Shown piece by piece: positions 22,274 through 34,700 of a stretch of DNA of 64,000 nt. Each line of letters begins with the position of its first letter. Position 1 is the stretch's first letter. The position numbers and the translations under genes are program-made. The stretch is from positions 15,088,001-15,152,000 of the forward strand of contig NW_027478160.1 in assembly GCF_051020975.1 (NCBI RefSeq). The letters run 5' to 3'. Origin of the DNA: Osmia lignaria lignaria. Lineage: Eukaryota; Arthropoda; Insecta; Hymenoptera; Megachilidae. The notes under the pieces are model-generated. The model was not told the origin of the DNA, ran no database searches, and saw nothing but the letters and a program-made list of their open reading frames with translations.

Positions 22274-24204
22274 TCGGATGCGTAGTTCTCGAGATATATC
22301 AAGATATTTAAAAGTTCCGAAGCCGCACCAACATAATAGAGATACAGAAACACCGTGGCGCCTTTCTTTGAGATAACTCTGCACTATTGCGAGCTGTAAA
22401 TGCCACTTCCAGCTTAGCTGTGCAGAAGAAGAACAACAAGAAGAAGAAATATCTCGAAATATGCCCGTTAGGCCCCTTCCCTTGAGATATATCTGCAAAT
22501 ATCTCGGAAACGAAGCGAGCTATGGCAAAATGTTAAGAGACCTTTTTTGTAGAGAATTAAGTTTCCTACTTTTTATGTTCTATGATATTTTTTGATCAGA
22601 TGCGTAGTTCTCGAGATATATCAAGATATTTAAAAGTTCCGAAGCCGCACCAACATAATAGAGATACAGAAACACCGTGGCCCCTTTCTTTGAGATAACT
22701 CTGCACTATTGCGAGCTGTAAATGCCACTTCCAGCTTAGCTGTGCAGAAGAAGAACAACAAGAAGAAGAAATATCTCGAAATATGTCCGTCAGGCCCCTG
22801 CCCTTGAGATATATCTGCAAATATCTCGGAAACGAAGCGAGCTATGGCAAAATGTTAAGAGACCTTTTTTGTAGAGAATTATGTTTCCTACAATTTATGT
22901 TCTATGATATTTTTTGATCAGAAGCGTAGTTTTCGAGATATATCGGGATATTTAAAAGTTCCGAAGACGCACCAACATAATAGAGATACAGAAACACCGT
23001 GGCCCCTTTCTTTGAGATAACTGTGCACTAGTGCGAGCCGCAAATGCCACTTCCAGCTTAGCTGTGCAGAAGAAGAACAACAAGAAGAAGAAACATCTCG
23101 AAATATGTCCGTCAGGCCCCTTCCCTTGAGATAAATCTGCAAATATCTCGGAAACGAAGCGAGCTATGGCAAAATGTTAAGAGACCTTTTTTGTACAGAA
23201 TTATGTTTCCTACTTTTTATGTTCTATGATATTTTTTGATCAGATGCGTAGTTCTCGAGATATATCAAGATATTTAAAAGTTCCGAAACCGCACCAACAT
23301 AATAGAGATACAGAAACACCGTGGCCCCTTTCTTTGAGATAACTCTGCACTAGTGCGAGCCGCAAATGCCACTTCCAGCTTAGCTGTGCAGAAGAAGAAC
23401 AACAAGAAGCAGAAATATCTCGAAATATGTCCGTTAGGCCCCTTCCTTGAGATAAATCTGCAAATATCTCGGAAAGGAAGCGAGCTATGGCAAAATGTTA
23501 AGAGACCTTTTTTGTAGAGAATTAAGTTTCCTACTTTTTATGTTGTATGATATTTTTTGATCAGATGCGTAGTTCTCGAGATATATTAAGATATTTAAAA
23601 GTTCCGAAGCCGCACCAACATAATAGAGATACAGAAACACCGTGGCCCCTTTCTTTGAGATAACTCTGCACTATTGCGAGCTGCAAATGCCACTTCCAGC
23701 TTAGCTGTGCAGAAGAAGAACAACAAGAAGAAGAAGTATCTCGAAATATGTCCGTCAGGCCCCTTCCCTTGAGATAAATCTGCAAATATCTCGGAAACGA
23801 AGAGAGCTATGGCAAAATGTTAAGAGACCTTTTTTGTAGAGAATTAAGTTTCCTACTTTTTATGTTCTATGATATTTTTTGATCCGATGCGTAGTTCTCG
23901 AGATATATCAAGATATTTAAAAGTTCCGAAGCCGCACCAACATAATAGAGATACAGAAACACCGTGGCCCCTTTCTTTGAGGTAACTCTGCACTATTGCG
24001 AGCTGCAAATGCCACTTCCAGCTTAGCTGTGCAGAAGAAGAACAACAAGAAGAAGAAATATCTCGAAATATGTCCGTCAGGCCCCTTCCCTTGAGATAAA
24101 TCTGCAAATATCTCGGAAACCAAGCGAGCTATCGCAAAATGTTAAGAGACCTTATTTGTAGAGAATTAACTTTCCTACTTTTTATGTTCTATGATATTTT
24201 TTGA
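22244..24204. repeat. Array domain II: transition with two shortened units nearby
   Basis: Units 22274 to 23883 are mixed A and B Y-form monomers without Q right blocks or an evident HOR. Private changes include TTTGATCGGATG (about 22270), AGATATATTAAG (unit 23561) and TTGATCCGATG (about 23880), the last two altering the otherwise constant left block and TGATCA site. Two of the seven length-variant units lie at or in this stretch. The region separates the Q-bearing HOR domain from the C domain. Confidence 0.7.
23240..23560. repeat. Length-variant monomer, 321 bp
   Basis: One C is missing from the C run at about 23446 (CCCCTTCCTTGAG instead of CCCCTTCCCTTGAG). AAGAAGCAGAAATATC and GGAAAGGAAGCG are further private changes. 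The minus-strand frame is broken. Confidence 0.95.
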
Positions 24205-24349
24205 TCAGAAGCGTAGTTTTCGAGATATATCGAGATATTTAAAAGTTCCGAAGCCGCACCAACATAATAGAGATACAGAAACACCGTGGCCCCTTTCTTT
24301 GAGATAACTCTGCACTATTGCGACCTGCAAATGCCACTTCCAGCTTAAC

Positions 24350-27052
24350 TGTGCAGAAGAGGAACAACAAGAAGAAGAAATATCTCGGAATATGTCCGTC
24401 AGGCCCCTTCCCTTGAGCTAAATCTGCAAATATCTCGGAAACGATGCCAGCTATGGGAAAATGTTAAGAGACCTTTGTTGTAGAGAATTAAGTTTCCTAC
24501 TTTTCATGTTCTATGATATTTTTTGATCAGATGCGTAGTTCTCGAGATATATCAAGATATTTAAAAGCTCCGAAGCTGCACCAACATAATAGAGGTACAG
24601 AAACACCGTGGCCCCATTCTTTGAGATAACTCTGCACTATTGCGAGCTGCAAATGCCACTTCCAGCTTAGCTGTGCAGAAGGGGAACAACAAGAAGAAGA
24701 AATATCTCGGAATATGTCCGTCAGGCCCCTTCCCTTGAGCTAAATCTGCAAATATCTCGGAAACGATGCCAGCTATGGGAAAATGTTAAGAGACCTTTTT
24801 TGTAGAGAATTAAGTTTCCTACTTTTTATGTTCTATGATATTTTTCGATCAGAGGCGTAGTTCTCGAGATATATCAAGATATTTAAAAGTTCTGAAGCCG
24901 CACCAACATAATAGAGATACAGAAACACCGTGGCCCCTCTCTTTGAGATAACTCTGCACGATTGCGAGCTGGAAATGCCACTTCCAGTTTAGCTGTGCAG
25001 AAGAAGAACAACAAGAAGAAGAAATATCTCGAAATATGTCCGTCAGGCCCCTTCCCTTGAGATAAATCTGCAAATATCTCGGAAACGAAGCGAGCTATGG
25101 CAAAATATTAAGAGACCTTTTTTGTAGAGAATTAAGTTTCCTACTTTTTATGTTCTATGATATTTTTCGATCAGAGGCGTAGTTCTCGAGATATATCAAG
25201 ATATTTAAAAGTTCCGAAGCCGCACCAACATAATAGAGATACAGAAACACCGTGGCCCCTCTCTTTGAGATAACTCTGCATGATTGCGAGCTGGAAATGC
25301 CACTTCCAGTTTAGCTGTGCAGAAGAAGAACAACAAGAAGAAGAAATACCTCGAAATATGTCCGTCAGGACCCTTCCCTTGAGATAAATCTGCAAATATC
25401 TCGGAAACGAAGCGAGCTATTGCAAAACGATAAAAGACCTTTTTTGTAGAGAATTAAGTTTCCTACTTTTTAAGTTCTATGATATTTTTTGATCAGATGC
25501 GTAGTTCTCGAGATATATCAAGATATTTAAAAGCTCCGAAGCTGCACCAACATAATAGAGGTACAGAAACACCGTGGCCCCTTTCTTTGAGATAACTCTG
25601 CACTATTGCGACCTGCAAATGCCACTTCCAGCTTAGCTGTGCAGAAGAGGAACAACAAGAAGAAGAAATATCTCGGAATATGTCCGTCAGGCCCCTTCCC
25701 TTGAGCTAAATCTGCAAATATCTCGGAAACGATGCCAGCTATGGGAAAATGTTAAGAGACCTTTGTTGTAGAGAATTAAGTTTCCTACTTTTCATGTTCT
25801 ATGATATTTTTTGATCAGATGCGTAGTTCTCGAGATATATCAAGATATTTAAAAGCTCCGAAGCTGCACCAACATAATAGAGGTACAGAAACACCGTGGC
25901 CCCATTCTTTGAGATAACTCTGCACTATTGCGAGCTGCAAATGCCACTTCCAGCTTAGCTGTGCAGAAGGGGAACAACAAGAAGAAGAAATATCTCGGAA
26001 TATGTCCGTCAGGCCCCTTCCCTTGAGCTAAATCTGCAAATATCTCGGAAACGATGCCAGCTATGGGAAAATGTTAAGAGACCTTTTTTGTAGAGAATTA
26101 AGTTTCCTACTTTTTATGTTCTATGATATTTTTCGATCAGAGGCGTAGTTCTCGAGATATATCAAGATATTTAAAAGTTCTGAAGCCGCACCAACATAAT
26201 AGAGATACAGAAACACCGTGGCCCCTCTCTTTGAGATAACTCTGCACGATTGCGAGCTGGAAATGCCACTTCCAGTTTAGCTGTGCAGAAGAAGAACAAC
26301 AAGAAGAAGAAATATCTCGAAATATGTCCGTCAGGCCCCTTCCCTTGAGATAAATCTGCAAATATCTCGGAAACGAAGCGAGCTATGGCAAAATATTAAG
26401 AGACCTTTTTTGTAGAGAATTAAGTTTCCTACTTTTTATGTTCTATGATATTTTTCGATCAGAGGCGTAGTTCTCGAGATATATCAAGATATTTAAAAGT
26501 TCCGAAGCCGCACCAACATAATAGAGATACAGAAACACCGTGGCCCCTCTCTTTGAGATAACTCTGCATGATTGCGAGCTGGAAATGCCACTTCCAGTTT
26601 AGCTGTGCAGAAGAAGAACAACAAGAAGAAGAAATACCTCGAAATATGTCCGTCAGGACCCTTCCCTTGAGATAAATCTGCAAATATCTCGGAAACGAAG
26701 CGAGCTATTGCAAAACGATAAAAGACCTTTTTTGTAGAGAATTAAGTTTCCTACTTTTTAAGTTCTATGATATTTTTTGATCAGATGCGTAGTTCTCGAG
26801 ATATATCAAGATATTTAAAAGCTCCGAAGCTGCACCAACATAATAGAGGTACAGAAACACCGTGGCCCCTTTCTTTGAGATAACTCTGCACTATTGCGAC
26901 CTGCAAATGCCACTTCCAGCTTAGCTGTGCAGAAGAGGAACAACAAGAAGAAGAAATATCTCGGAATATGTCCGTCAGGCCCCTTCCCTTGAGCTAAATC
27001 TGCAAATATCTCGGAAACGATGCCAGCTATGGGAAAATGTTAAGAGACCTTT
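24350..27052. repeat. Tandem higher-order repeat: 4-mer (1288 bp), two copies plus partial
   Basis: Sequence 24350-25764 matches 25638-27052 at an offset of 4 x 322. Markers shared by both copies include AGAAGGGGAACAAC (24527/25815), TTTTTCGATCAGAGG and TGCACGATTGCGAGCTGG (24849/26137), GAAATACCTCG and CAAAACGATAAAAGACC (25171/26459), and TTTTTAAGTTC before 25493/26781. The match ends at 25765/27053, where CTTTGTTG becomes CTTTTTTG. The four-unit cycle is C, B, B, C. Confidence 0.92.
25815..26136. repeat. Reference monomer of the local C subfamily
   Basis: The right block reads TTGAGCTAAATCTGC, then CTCGGAAACGATGCCAGC and TATGGGAAAATG. Upstream changes include AAGCTCCGAAGCTGCACC and AGAGGTACAG. 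Units 24205 (right half only), 24527, 25493, 25815, 26781 and 28391 (right half, with GAGCTAACT) share this state. It appears nowhere else in the window. CTAA puts an in-frame TAG into the minus-strand frame that is open in most other units. Confidence 0.92.
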
Positions 27053-28712
27053 TTTGTAGAGAATTAAGTTTTCTACTTTTTATGTTTTATGATATTTCTT
27101 GATCAGATGCGTAGTTCTCGAGATATATCAAGATATTTAAAAGTTCCGAAGCCGCACCAACATAATAGAGATACAGAAACACCGTGGCCCCTTTCTTTGA
27201 GATAACTCTGCACTATTGCGCGCAGCAAATGCCACTTCCAGCTTAGCTGTGCAGAAGAAGAACAACAAGAAGAAGAGATATCTCGAAATATGTCCGTCAG
27301 GCCCCTTCCCTTGAGATAAATCTGCAAATATCTCGGAAACGAAGCGAGCTATGGCAAAATGTTAAGAGACCTTTTTTGTAGAGAATTAAGTTTCCTACTT
27401 TTTATGTTCTATGATATTTTTCGATCAGAGGCGTAGTTCTCGAGATATATCAAGATATTTAAAAGTTCCGAAGCCGCACCAACATAATAGAGATACAGAA
27501 ACACCGTGGCCCCTCTCTTTGAGATAACTCTGCATGATTGCGAGCTGGAAATGCCACTTCCAGTTTAGCTGTGCAGAAGAAGAACAACAAGAAGAAGAAA
27601 TATCTCGAAATATGTCCGTCAGGACCCTTCCCTTGAGATAAATCTGCAAATATCTCGGAAACGAAGCGAGCTATTGCAAAACGTTAAGAGACCTTTTTTG
27701 TAGAGAATTAAGTTTCCTACTTTTTATGTTCTATGATATTTTTTGATCAGATGCGTAGTTCTCGAGATATATCAAGATATTTAAAAGTTCCGAAGCCGCA
27801 CCAACATAATAGAGATACAGAAACACCGTGGCCCCTTTCTTTGCGATAACTCTGCACTATTGCGAGCTGCAAATGCCACTTCCAGCTTAGCTGTGCAGAA
27901 GAAGAACAACAAGAAGAAGAAATATCTCGAAATATGTCCGTCAGGCCCCTTCCCTTGAGATAAATCTGCAAATATCTCGGAAACGAAGCGAGCTATGGCA
28001 AAATGTTAAGAGACCTTTTTTGTAGAGAATTAAGTTTCCTACTTTTCATGTTCTATGATATTTTTTGATCAGATGCGTAGTTCTCGAGATATATCAAGAT
28101 ATTTAAAACCTCCGAAGCTGCACCAGCATAATAGAGGTACAGAAACACCGTGGCCCCTTTCTTTGAGATAACTCTGCACTATTGCGAGCTGCAAATGCCA
28201 CTTCCAGCTTAGCTGTGCAGAAGAAGAACAACAAGACGAAGAAATATCTCGAAATATATCCGTCAGGCCCCTTCCCTTGAGATAAATCTGCAAATATCTC
28301 GGAAACGAAGCGAGCTATGGCAAAATGTTAAGAGACCTTTTTTGTAGAGAATTATGTTTCCTACAATTTACGTTCTCTGATATTTTTTGATCAGAAGCGT
28401 AGTTTTCTAGATATATCGAGATATTTAAAAGTTCCGAAGCCGCACCAACATAATAGAGATACAGAAACACCGTGGCCCCTTTCTTTGAGATAACTCTGCA
28501 CTATTGCGACCTGCAAATGGCACTTCCAGCTTAGCTGTGCAGAAGAGGAACAACAAGAAGAAGAAATATCTCGGAACATGTCCGTCAGGCCCCTTCCCTT
28601 GAGCTAACTCTGCAAATATCTCGGAAACGATGCCAGCTATGGGAAAATGTTAAGGGACCTTTTTTGTAGAGAATTAAGTTTCCTACTTTTTATGTTCTAT
28701 GATATTTTTCGA

Positions 28713-31700
28713 TCAGAGGCGTAGTTCTCGAGATATATCAAGATATTTAAAAGTTCCGAAGCCGCACCAACATAATAGAGATACAGAAACACCGTGGCCC
28801 CTTTCTTTGGGATAACTCTGCACTATTGCGAGCTGGAAATGCCACTTCCAGTTTAGCTGTGCAGAAGAAGAACAACAAGAAGAAGAAATATCTCGAAATA
28901 TGTCCGTCAGGATCCTTCCCTTGAGATAAATCTGCAAATATCTCGGAAACGAAGCGAGGTATTGCAAAACGTTAAGAGACCTTTTTTGTAGAGAATTTAG
29001 TTTCCTACCTTTTATGTTCTATGATATTTTTTGATCAGATGCGTAGTTCTCGAGATACATCAAGATATTTGAAAGTTCCGAAGCCGCACCAACATAATAG
29101 AGATACAGAAACACCGTGGCCCCTTTCTTTGAGATAACTCTGCACTATTGCGAGCGGCAAATGCCACTTCCAGCTTAGCTGTGCAGAAGAAGAACAACAA
29201 GAAGAAGAAATATCTCGAAATATGTCCGTCAGGCCCCTTCCCTTGAGATAAATCTGCAAATATCTCGGAAACGAAGCGAGCTATGGCAAAATGTTAAGAG
29301 ACCTTTTTTGTAGAGAATTAAGTTTCCTACTTTTTATGTTCTATGATATTTTCCGATCAGAGGCGTAGTTCTCGAGATATATCAAGATATTTAAAAGTTC
29401 CGAAGCCGCACCAACATAATAGAGATACAGAAACACCGTGGCCCCTTTCTTTGAGATAACTCTGCACTATTGCGAGCTGCAAATGCCACTTCCAGCTTAG
29501 CTGTGCAGAAGAAGAACAACAAGAAGAAGAAATATCTGGAAATATGTCCGTCAGGCCCCTTCCCTTGAGATAAATCTGCAAATATCTCGGAAACGAAGCG
29601 AGCTACGGCAAAATGTTAAGAGACCTTTTTTGTAGAGAATTATATTTCCCACAATTTAGGTTCTATGATATTTTTTGATCAGAAGCGTAGTTTTCGAGAT
29701 AAATCGAGATATTTAAAAGATCCGGAGCCGCACCAACATAATAGAGATACAGAAACACCGTGGCCCCTTTCTTTGAGATAACTCTGCACTATTGCGAGCT
29801 GCAAATGCCACTTCCAGCTTAGCTGTGCAGAAGAAGAACAACAAGAAGAAGAAATATCTGGAAATATGTCCGTCAGGCCCCTTCCCTTGAGATAAATCTG
29901 CAAATATCTCGGAAACGAAGCGAGCTACTGCAAAATGTTAAGAGACCTTTTTTGTAGAGAATTATATTTCCCACAATTTAGGTTCTATGATATTTTTTGA
30001 TCAGAAGCGTAGTTTTCGAGATAAATCGAGATATTTAAAAGATCCGAAGCCGCACCAACATAATAGAGATACAGAAACACCGTGGCCCCTTTCTTTGAGA
30101 TAACTCTGCACTAGTGCGAGCTGTAAATGCCACTTCCAGCTTAGCTGTGCAGAAGAAGAACAACAAGAAGAAGAAATATCTCGAAATATGTCCGTCAGGC
30201 CCCTTCCCTTGAGATAAATCTGCAAATATCTCGGAAACGAAGCGAGCTATGGCAAAATGTTAAGAGACCTTTTTTGTAGAGAATTATGTTTCCTACAATT
30301 TATGTTCTATGATATTTTTTGATCAGAAGCGTAGTTTTCGAGATATATCGAGATATTTAAAAGTTCCGAAGCCGCACCAACATAATAGAGATACAGAAAC
30401 ACCGTGGCCCCTTTCTTTGAGATAACTCTGCACTAGTGCGAGCCGCAAATGCCACTTCCAGCTTAGCTGTGCAGAAGAAGAACAACAAGAAGAAGAAGTA
30501 TCTCGAAATATGTCCGTCAGGCCCGTTCCTTTGAGCTGAATCTGCAAATATCTCGGAAACGAAGCGAGCTATGGCAAAATGTTAAGAGACGTTTTTTGTA
30601 GAGAATTATGTTTCCTACAATTTATGTTCTATGATATTTTTTGATCAGAAGCGTAGTTTTCGAGATATATCGAGATATTTAAAAGTTCCGAAGCCGCACC
30701 AACATAATAGAGATACAGAAACACCGTGGCCCCTTTCTTTGAGATAACTCTGCACTAGTGCGAGCCGCAAATGCCACTTCCAGCTTAGCTGTGCAGAAGA
30801 AGAACAACAAGAAGAAGAAGTATCTCGAAATATGTCCGTCAGGCCCGTTCCTTTGAGCTGAATCTGCAAATATCTCGGAAACGAAGCGAGCTATGGCAAA
30901 ATGTTAAGAGACGTTTTTTGTAGAGAATTATGTTTCCTACAATTTATGTTCTATGATATTTTTTGATCAGAAGCGTAGTTTTCGAGATATATCGAGATAT
31001 TTAAAAGTTCCGAAGACGCACCAACATAATAGAGATATAGAAACACCGTGGCCCCTTTCTTTGAGATAACTCTGCGCTATTGCGAGCTGGAAATGCCACT
31101 TCCAGTTTAGCTGTGCAGAAGAAGAACAACAAGAAGAGGAAATATCTCGAAATATGTCCGTCAGGCCCCTTCCCTTGAGATATATCTGCAAATATCTCGG
31201 AAACGAAACGAGCTATGGCAAAATGTTAAGAGACCTCTTTTGTAGAGAATTAAGTTTCCTACTTTTTATGTTCTATGATATTTTTCGATCAGATGCGTAG
31301 TTCTCGAGATATATCGAGATATTTAAAAGTTCCGAAGCCGCACCAACATAATAGAGATACAGAAACACCGTGGCCCCTTTCTTTGAGATAACTCTGCACT
31401 ATTGCGAGCTGCAAATGCCACTTCCAGCTTAGCTGTGCAGAAGAAGAACAACAAGAAGAAGAAATATCTCGAAATATGTCCGTCAGGCCCCTTCCCTTGA
31501 GATAAATCTGCAAATATCTCGGAAACGAAGCGAGCTATGGCAAAATGTTAAGAGACCTTTTTTGTAGAGAATTAAGTTTCCTACTTTTTATGTTCTATGA
31601 TATTTTTTGATCAGATGCGTAGTTCTCGAGATATATCAAGATATCTAAAAGTTCCGAAGCCGCACCAACATAATAGAGATACAGAAACACCGTGGCCCCT

Positions 31701-34700
31701 TTCTTCGAGATAACTCTGCACTATTGCGAGCTGCAAATGCCACTTCCAGCTTAGCTGTGCAGAAGAAGAACAACAAGAAGAAGAAATATCTCGAAAAATG
31801 TCCGTCAGGCCCCTTCCCTTGAGATAAATCTGCAAATATCTCGGAAACGAAGCGAGCTCTGGCAAAATGTTGAGAGACCTTTTTTGTAGAGAATTAAGTT
31901 TCCTACTTTTCATGTTCTATGATATTTTTTGATCAGATGCGTAGTTCTCGAGATATATCAAGATATTTAAAAGTTCCGAAGCCGCACCAACATAATAGAG
32001 ATACAGAAACACCGTGGCCCCTTTCTTTGAGATAACTCTGCACTATTGCGAGCTGTAAATGCCACTTCCAGCTTAGCTGTGCAGAAGAAGAACAACAAGA
32101 AGAAGAAATATCTCGATATATGTCCGTCAGGCCCCTTCCCTTGAGATATATCTGCAAATATCTCGGAAACGAAGCGAGCCATGGGAAAATGTTAAGAGAC
32201 CGTTTTTGTAGAGAATTAAGTTTCCTACTTTTTATGTTCTATGATATTTTTTGATCAGACGCGTAGTTCTCGAGATATATCAAGATATTTAAAAGTTCCG
32301 AAGCCGCACCAACATAATAGAGATACAGAAACACCGAGTCCCCTTTCTTTGAGATAACTCTGCACTATTGCGAGCTGCAAATGCCACTTCCAGCTAAGCT
32401 GTGCAGAAGAAGAACAACAAGAAGAAGAAATATCTCGAAATATGTCCGTCAGGCCCCTTCCCTTGAGATAAATCTGCAAATATCTCGGAAACGAAGCGAG
32501 CTATGGCAAAATGTTAAGAGACCTTTTTTGTAGAGAATTATGTTTCCTACAATTTATGTTCTATGATATTTTTTGATCAGAAGCGTAGTTTTCGAGATAT
32601 ATCGAGATATTTAACAGATCCGAAGCTGCACCAACATAATAGGGATACAGAAACACCGTGGCCCCTTTCTTTGAGATAACTCTGCACTAGTGCGAGCCGC
32701 AAATGCCGCTTCCAGCTTAGCTGTGCAGAAGAAGAACAACAAGAAGAAGAAATATCTCGAAATATGTCCGTCAGGCCCCTTCCTTCGAGATAAATCTGCA
32801 AATATCTCGGAAACGAAGCGAGCTATGGCAAAATGTTAAGAGACCTTTTTTGTAGAGAATTAAGTTTCCCACAATTTAGGTTCTATGATATTTTTTGATC
32901 AGAAGCGTAGTTTTCGAGATATATCGAGATATTTAAAAGATCCGAAGCCGCACCAACATAATAGAGATACAGAAACACCGTGGCCCCTTTCTTTGAGATA
33001 ACTCTGCACCATTGCGAGCTGCAAATGCCACTTCCAGCTTAGCTGTGCAGAAGAAGACCAACAAGAAGAAGAAATATCTCGAAATATGTCCGTCAGGCCC
33101 CTTCCCTCGAGATAAATCTGCAAATATCTCGGAAACGAAGCGAGCTATGGCAAAATGTTAAGAGACCTTTTTTGTAGAGAACTAAGTTTCCTACTTTTTA
33201 TGTTCTATGATATTTTTTGATCGGATGCGTAGTTCTCGAGATATATCAAGATATTTAAAAGTTCCGAAGCCGCACCAACATAATAGAGATACAGAAACAC
33301 CGTGGCCCCTTTCTTTGAGATAACTCTGCACCATTGCGAGCTGCAAATGCCACTTCCAGCTTAGCTGTGCAGAAGAAGACCAACAAGAAGAAGAAATATC
33401 TCGAAATATGTCCGTCAGGCCCCTTCCCTCGAGATAAATCTGCAAATATCTCGGAAACGAAGCCAGCTATGGCAAAATGTTAAGAGACCTTTTTTGTAGA
33501 GAACTAAGTTTCCTACTTTTTATGTTCTATGATATTTTTTGATCGGATGCGTAGTTCTCGAGATATATCAAGATATTTAAAAGTTCCGAAGCCGCACCAA
33601 CATAATAGAGATACAGAAACACCGTGGCCCCTTTCTTTGAGATAACTCTGCACTATTGCGAGCTGCAAATGCCACTTCCAGCTTAGCTGTGCAGAAGAAG
33701 AACAACAAGAAGAAGAAATATCTGGAAATATGTCCGTCAGGCCCCTTCCCTTGAGATAAATCTGCAAATATCTCGGAAACGAAGCGAGCTACGGCAAAAT
33801 GCTAAGAGACCTTTTTTGTAGAGAATTATATTTCCCACAATTTAGGTTCTATGATATTTTTTGATCAGAAGCGTAGTTTTCGAGATATATCGAGATATTT
33901 AAAAGATCCGAAGCCGCACCAACATAATAGAGATACAGAAACACCGTGGCCCCTTTCTTTGAGATAACTCTGCACCATTGCGAGCTGCAAATGCCACTTC
34001 CAGCTTAGCTGTGCAGAAGAAGACCAACAAGAAGAAGAAATATCTCGAAATATGTCCGTCAGGCCCCTTCCCTTGAGATAAATCTGCAAATATCTCGGAA
34101 ACGAAGCGAGCTATGGCAAAATGTTAAGAGACCTTATTTGTAGAGAATTAAGTTTCCTACTTTTTATGTTCTATGATATTATTTGATCAGATGCGTAGTT
34201 CTCGAGATATATCAAGATATTTAAAAGTTCCGAAGCCGCACCAACATAATAGAGATACAGAAACACCGTGGCCCCTTTGTTTCAGATAACTCTGCACTAT
34301 TGCGAGCTGGAAATGCCACTTCCTGTTTAGCTGTGCAGAAGAAGAACAACAAGAAGAAGAAATATCCCGAAATATGTCCGTCAGGCCCCTTCCCTTGAGA
34401 TAAATCTGCATATATCTCGGAAACGAAGCGAGCTATGGCAAAATGTTAAGAGACCTTTTTGGTAGAGAATGAAGTTTCCTACTTTTTATGTTCTATGATA
34501 TTTTTTGATCAGATGCGTAGTTCTCGAGATATATCAAGATATTTAAAAGTTCCGAAGCCGCACCAACATAATAGAGATACAGAAACACCGTGGCCCCTTT
34601 CTTTGAGATAACTCTGCACTATTGCGAGCTGCAAATGCCACTTCCAGCTTAGCTGTGCAGAAGAAGACCAACAAGAAGAAGAAATATCTCGAAATATGTC

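Larger units (their letters stand above)
24205..28712. repeat. Array domain III: C-subfamily domain
   Basis: Fourteen units in strict register. The C right block (GAGCTAA, GATGCCAGC, ATGGGAAAATG) is confined to this interval. The intervening units are B types with GCTGGAAATG middle blocks and TTTTTCGATCAGAGG sites. The 4-mer HOR covers its left part; units 27103-28391 continue with related but less ordered monomers, for example AGGACCCTTCC in 25171, 26459 and 27425. Confidence 0.85.
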
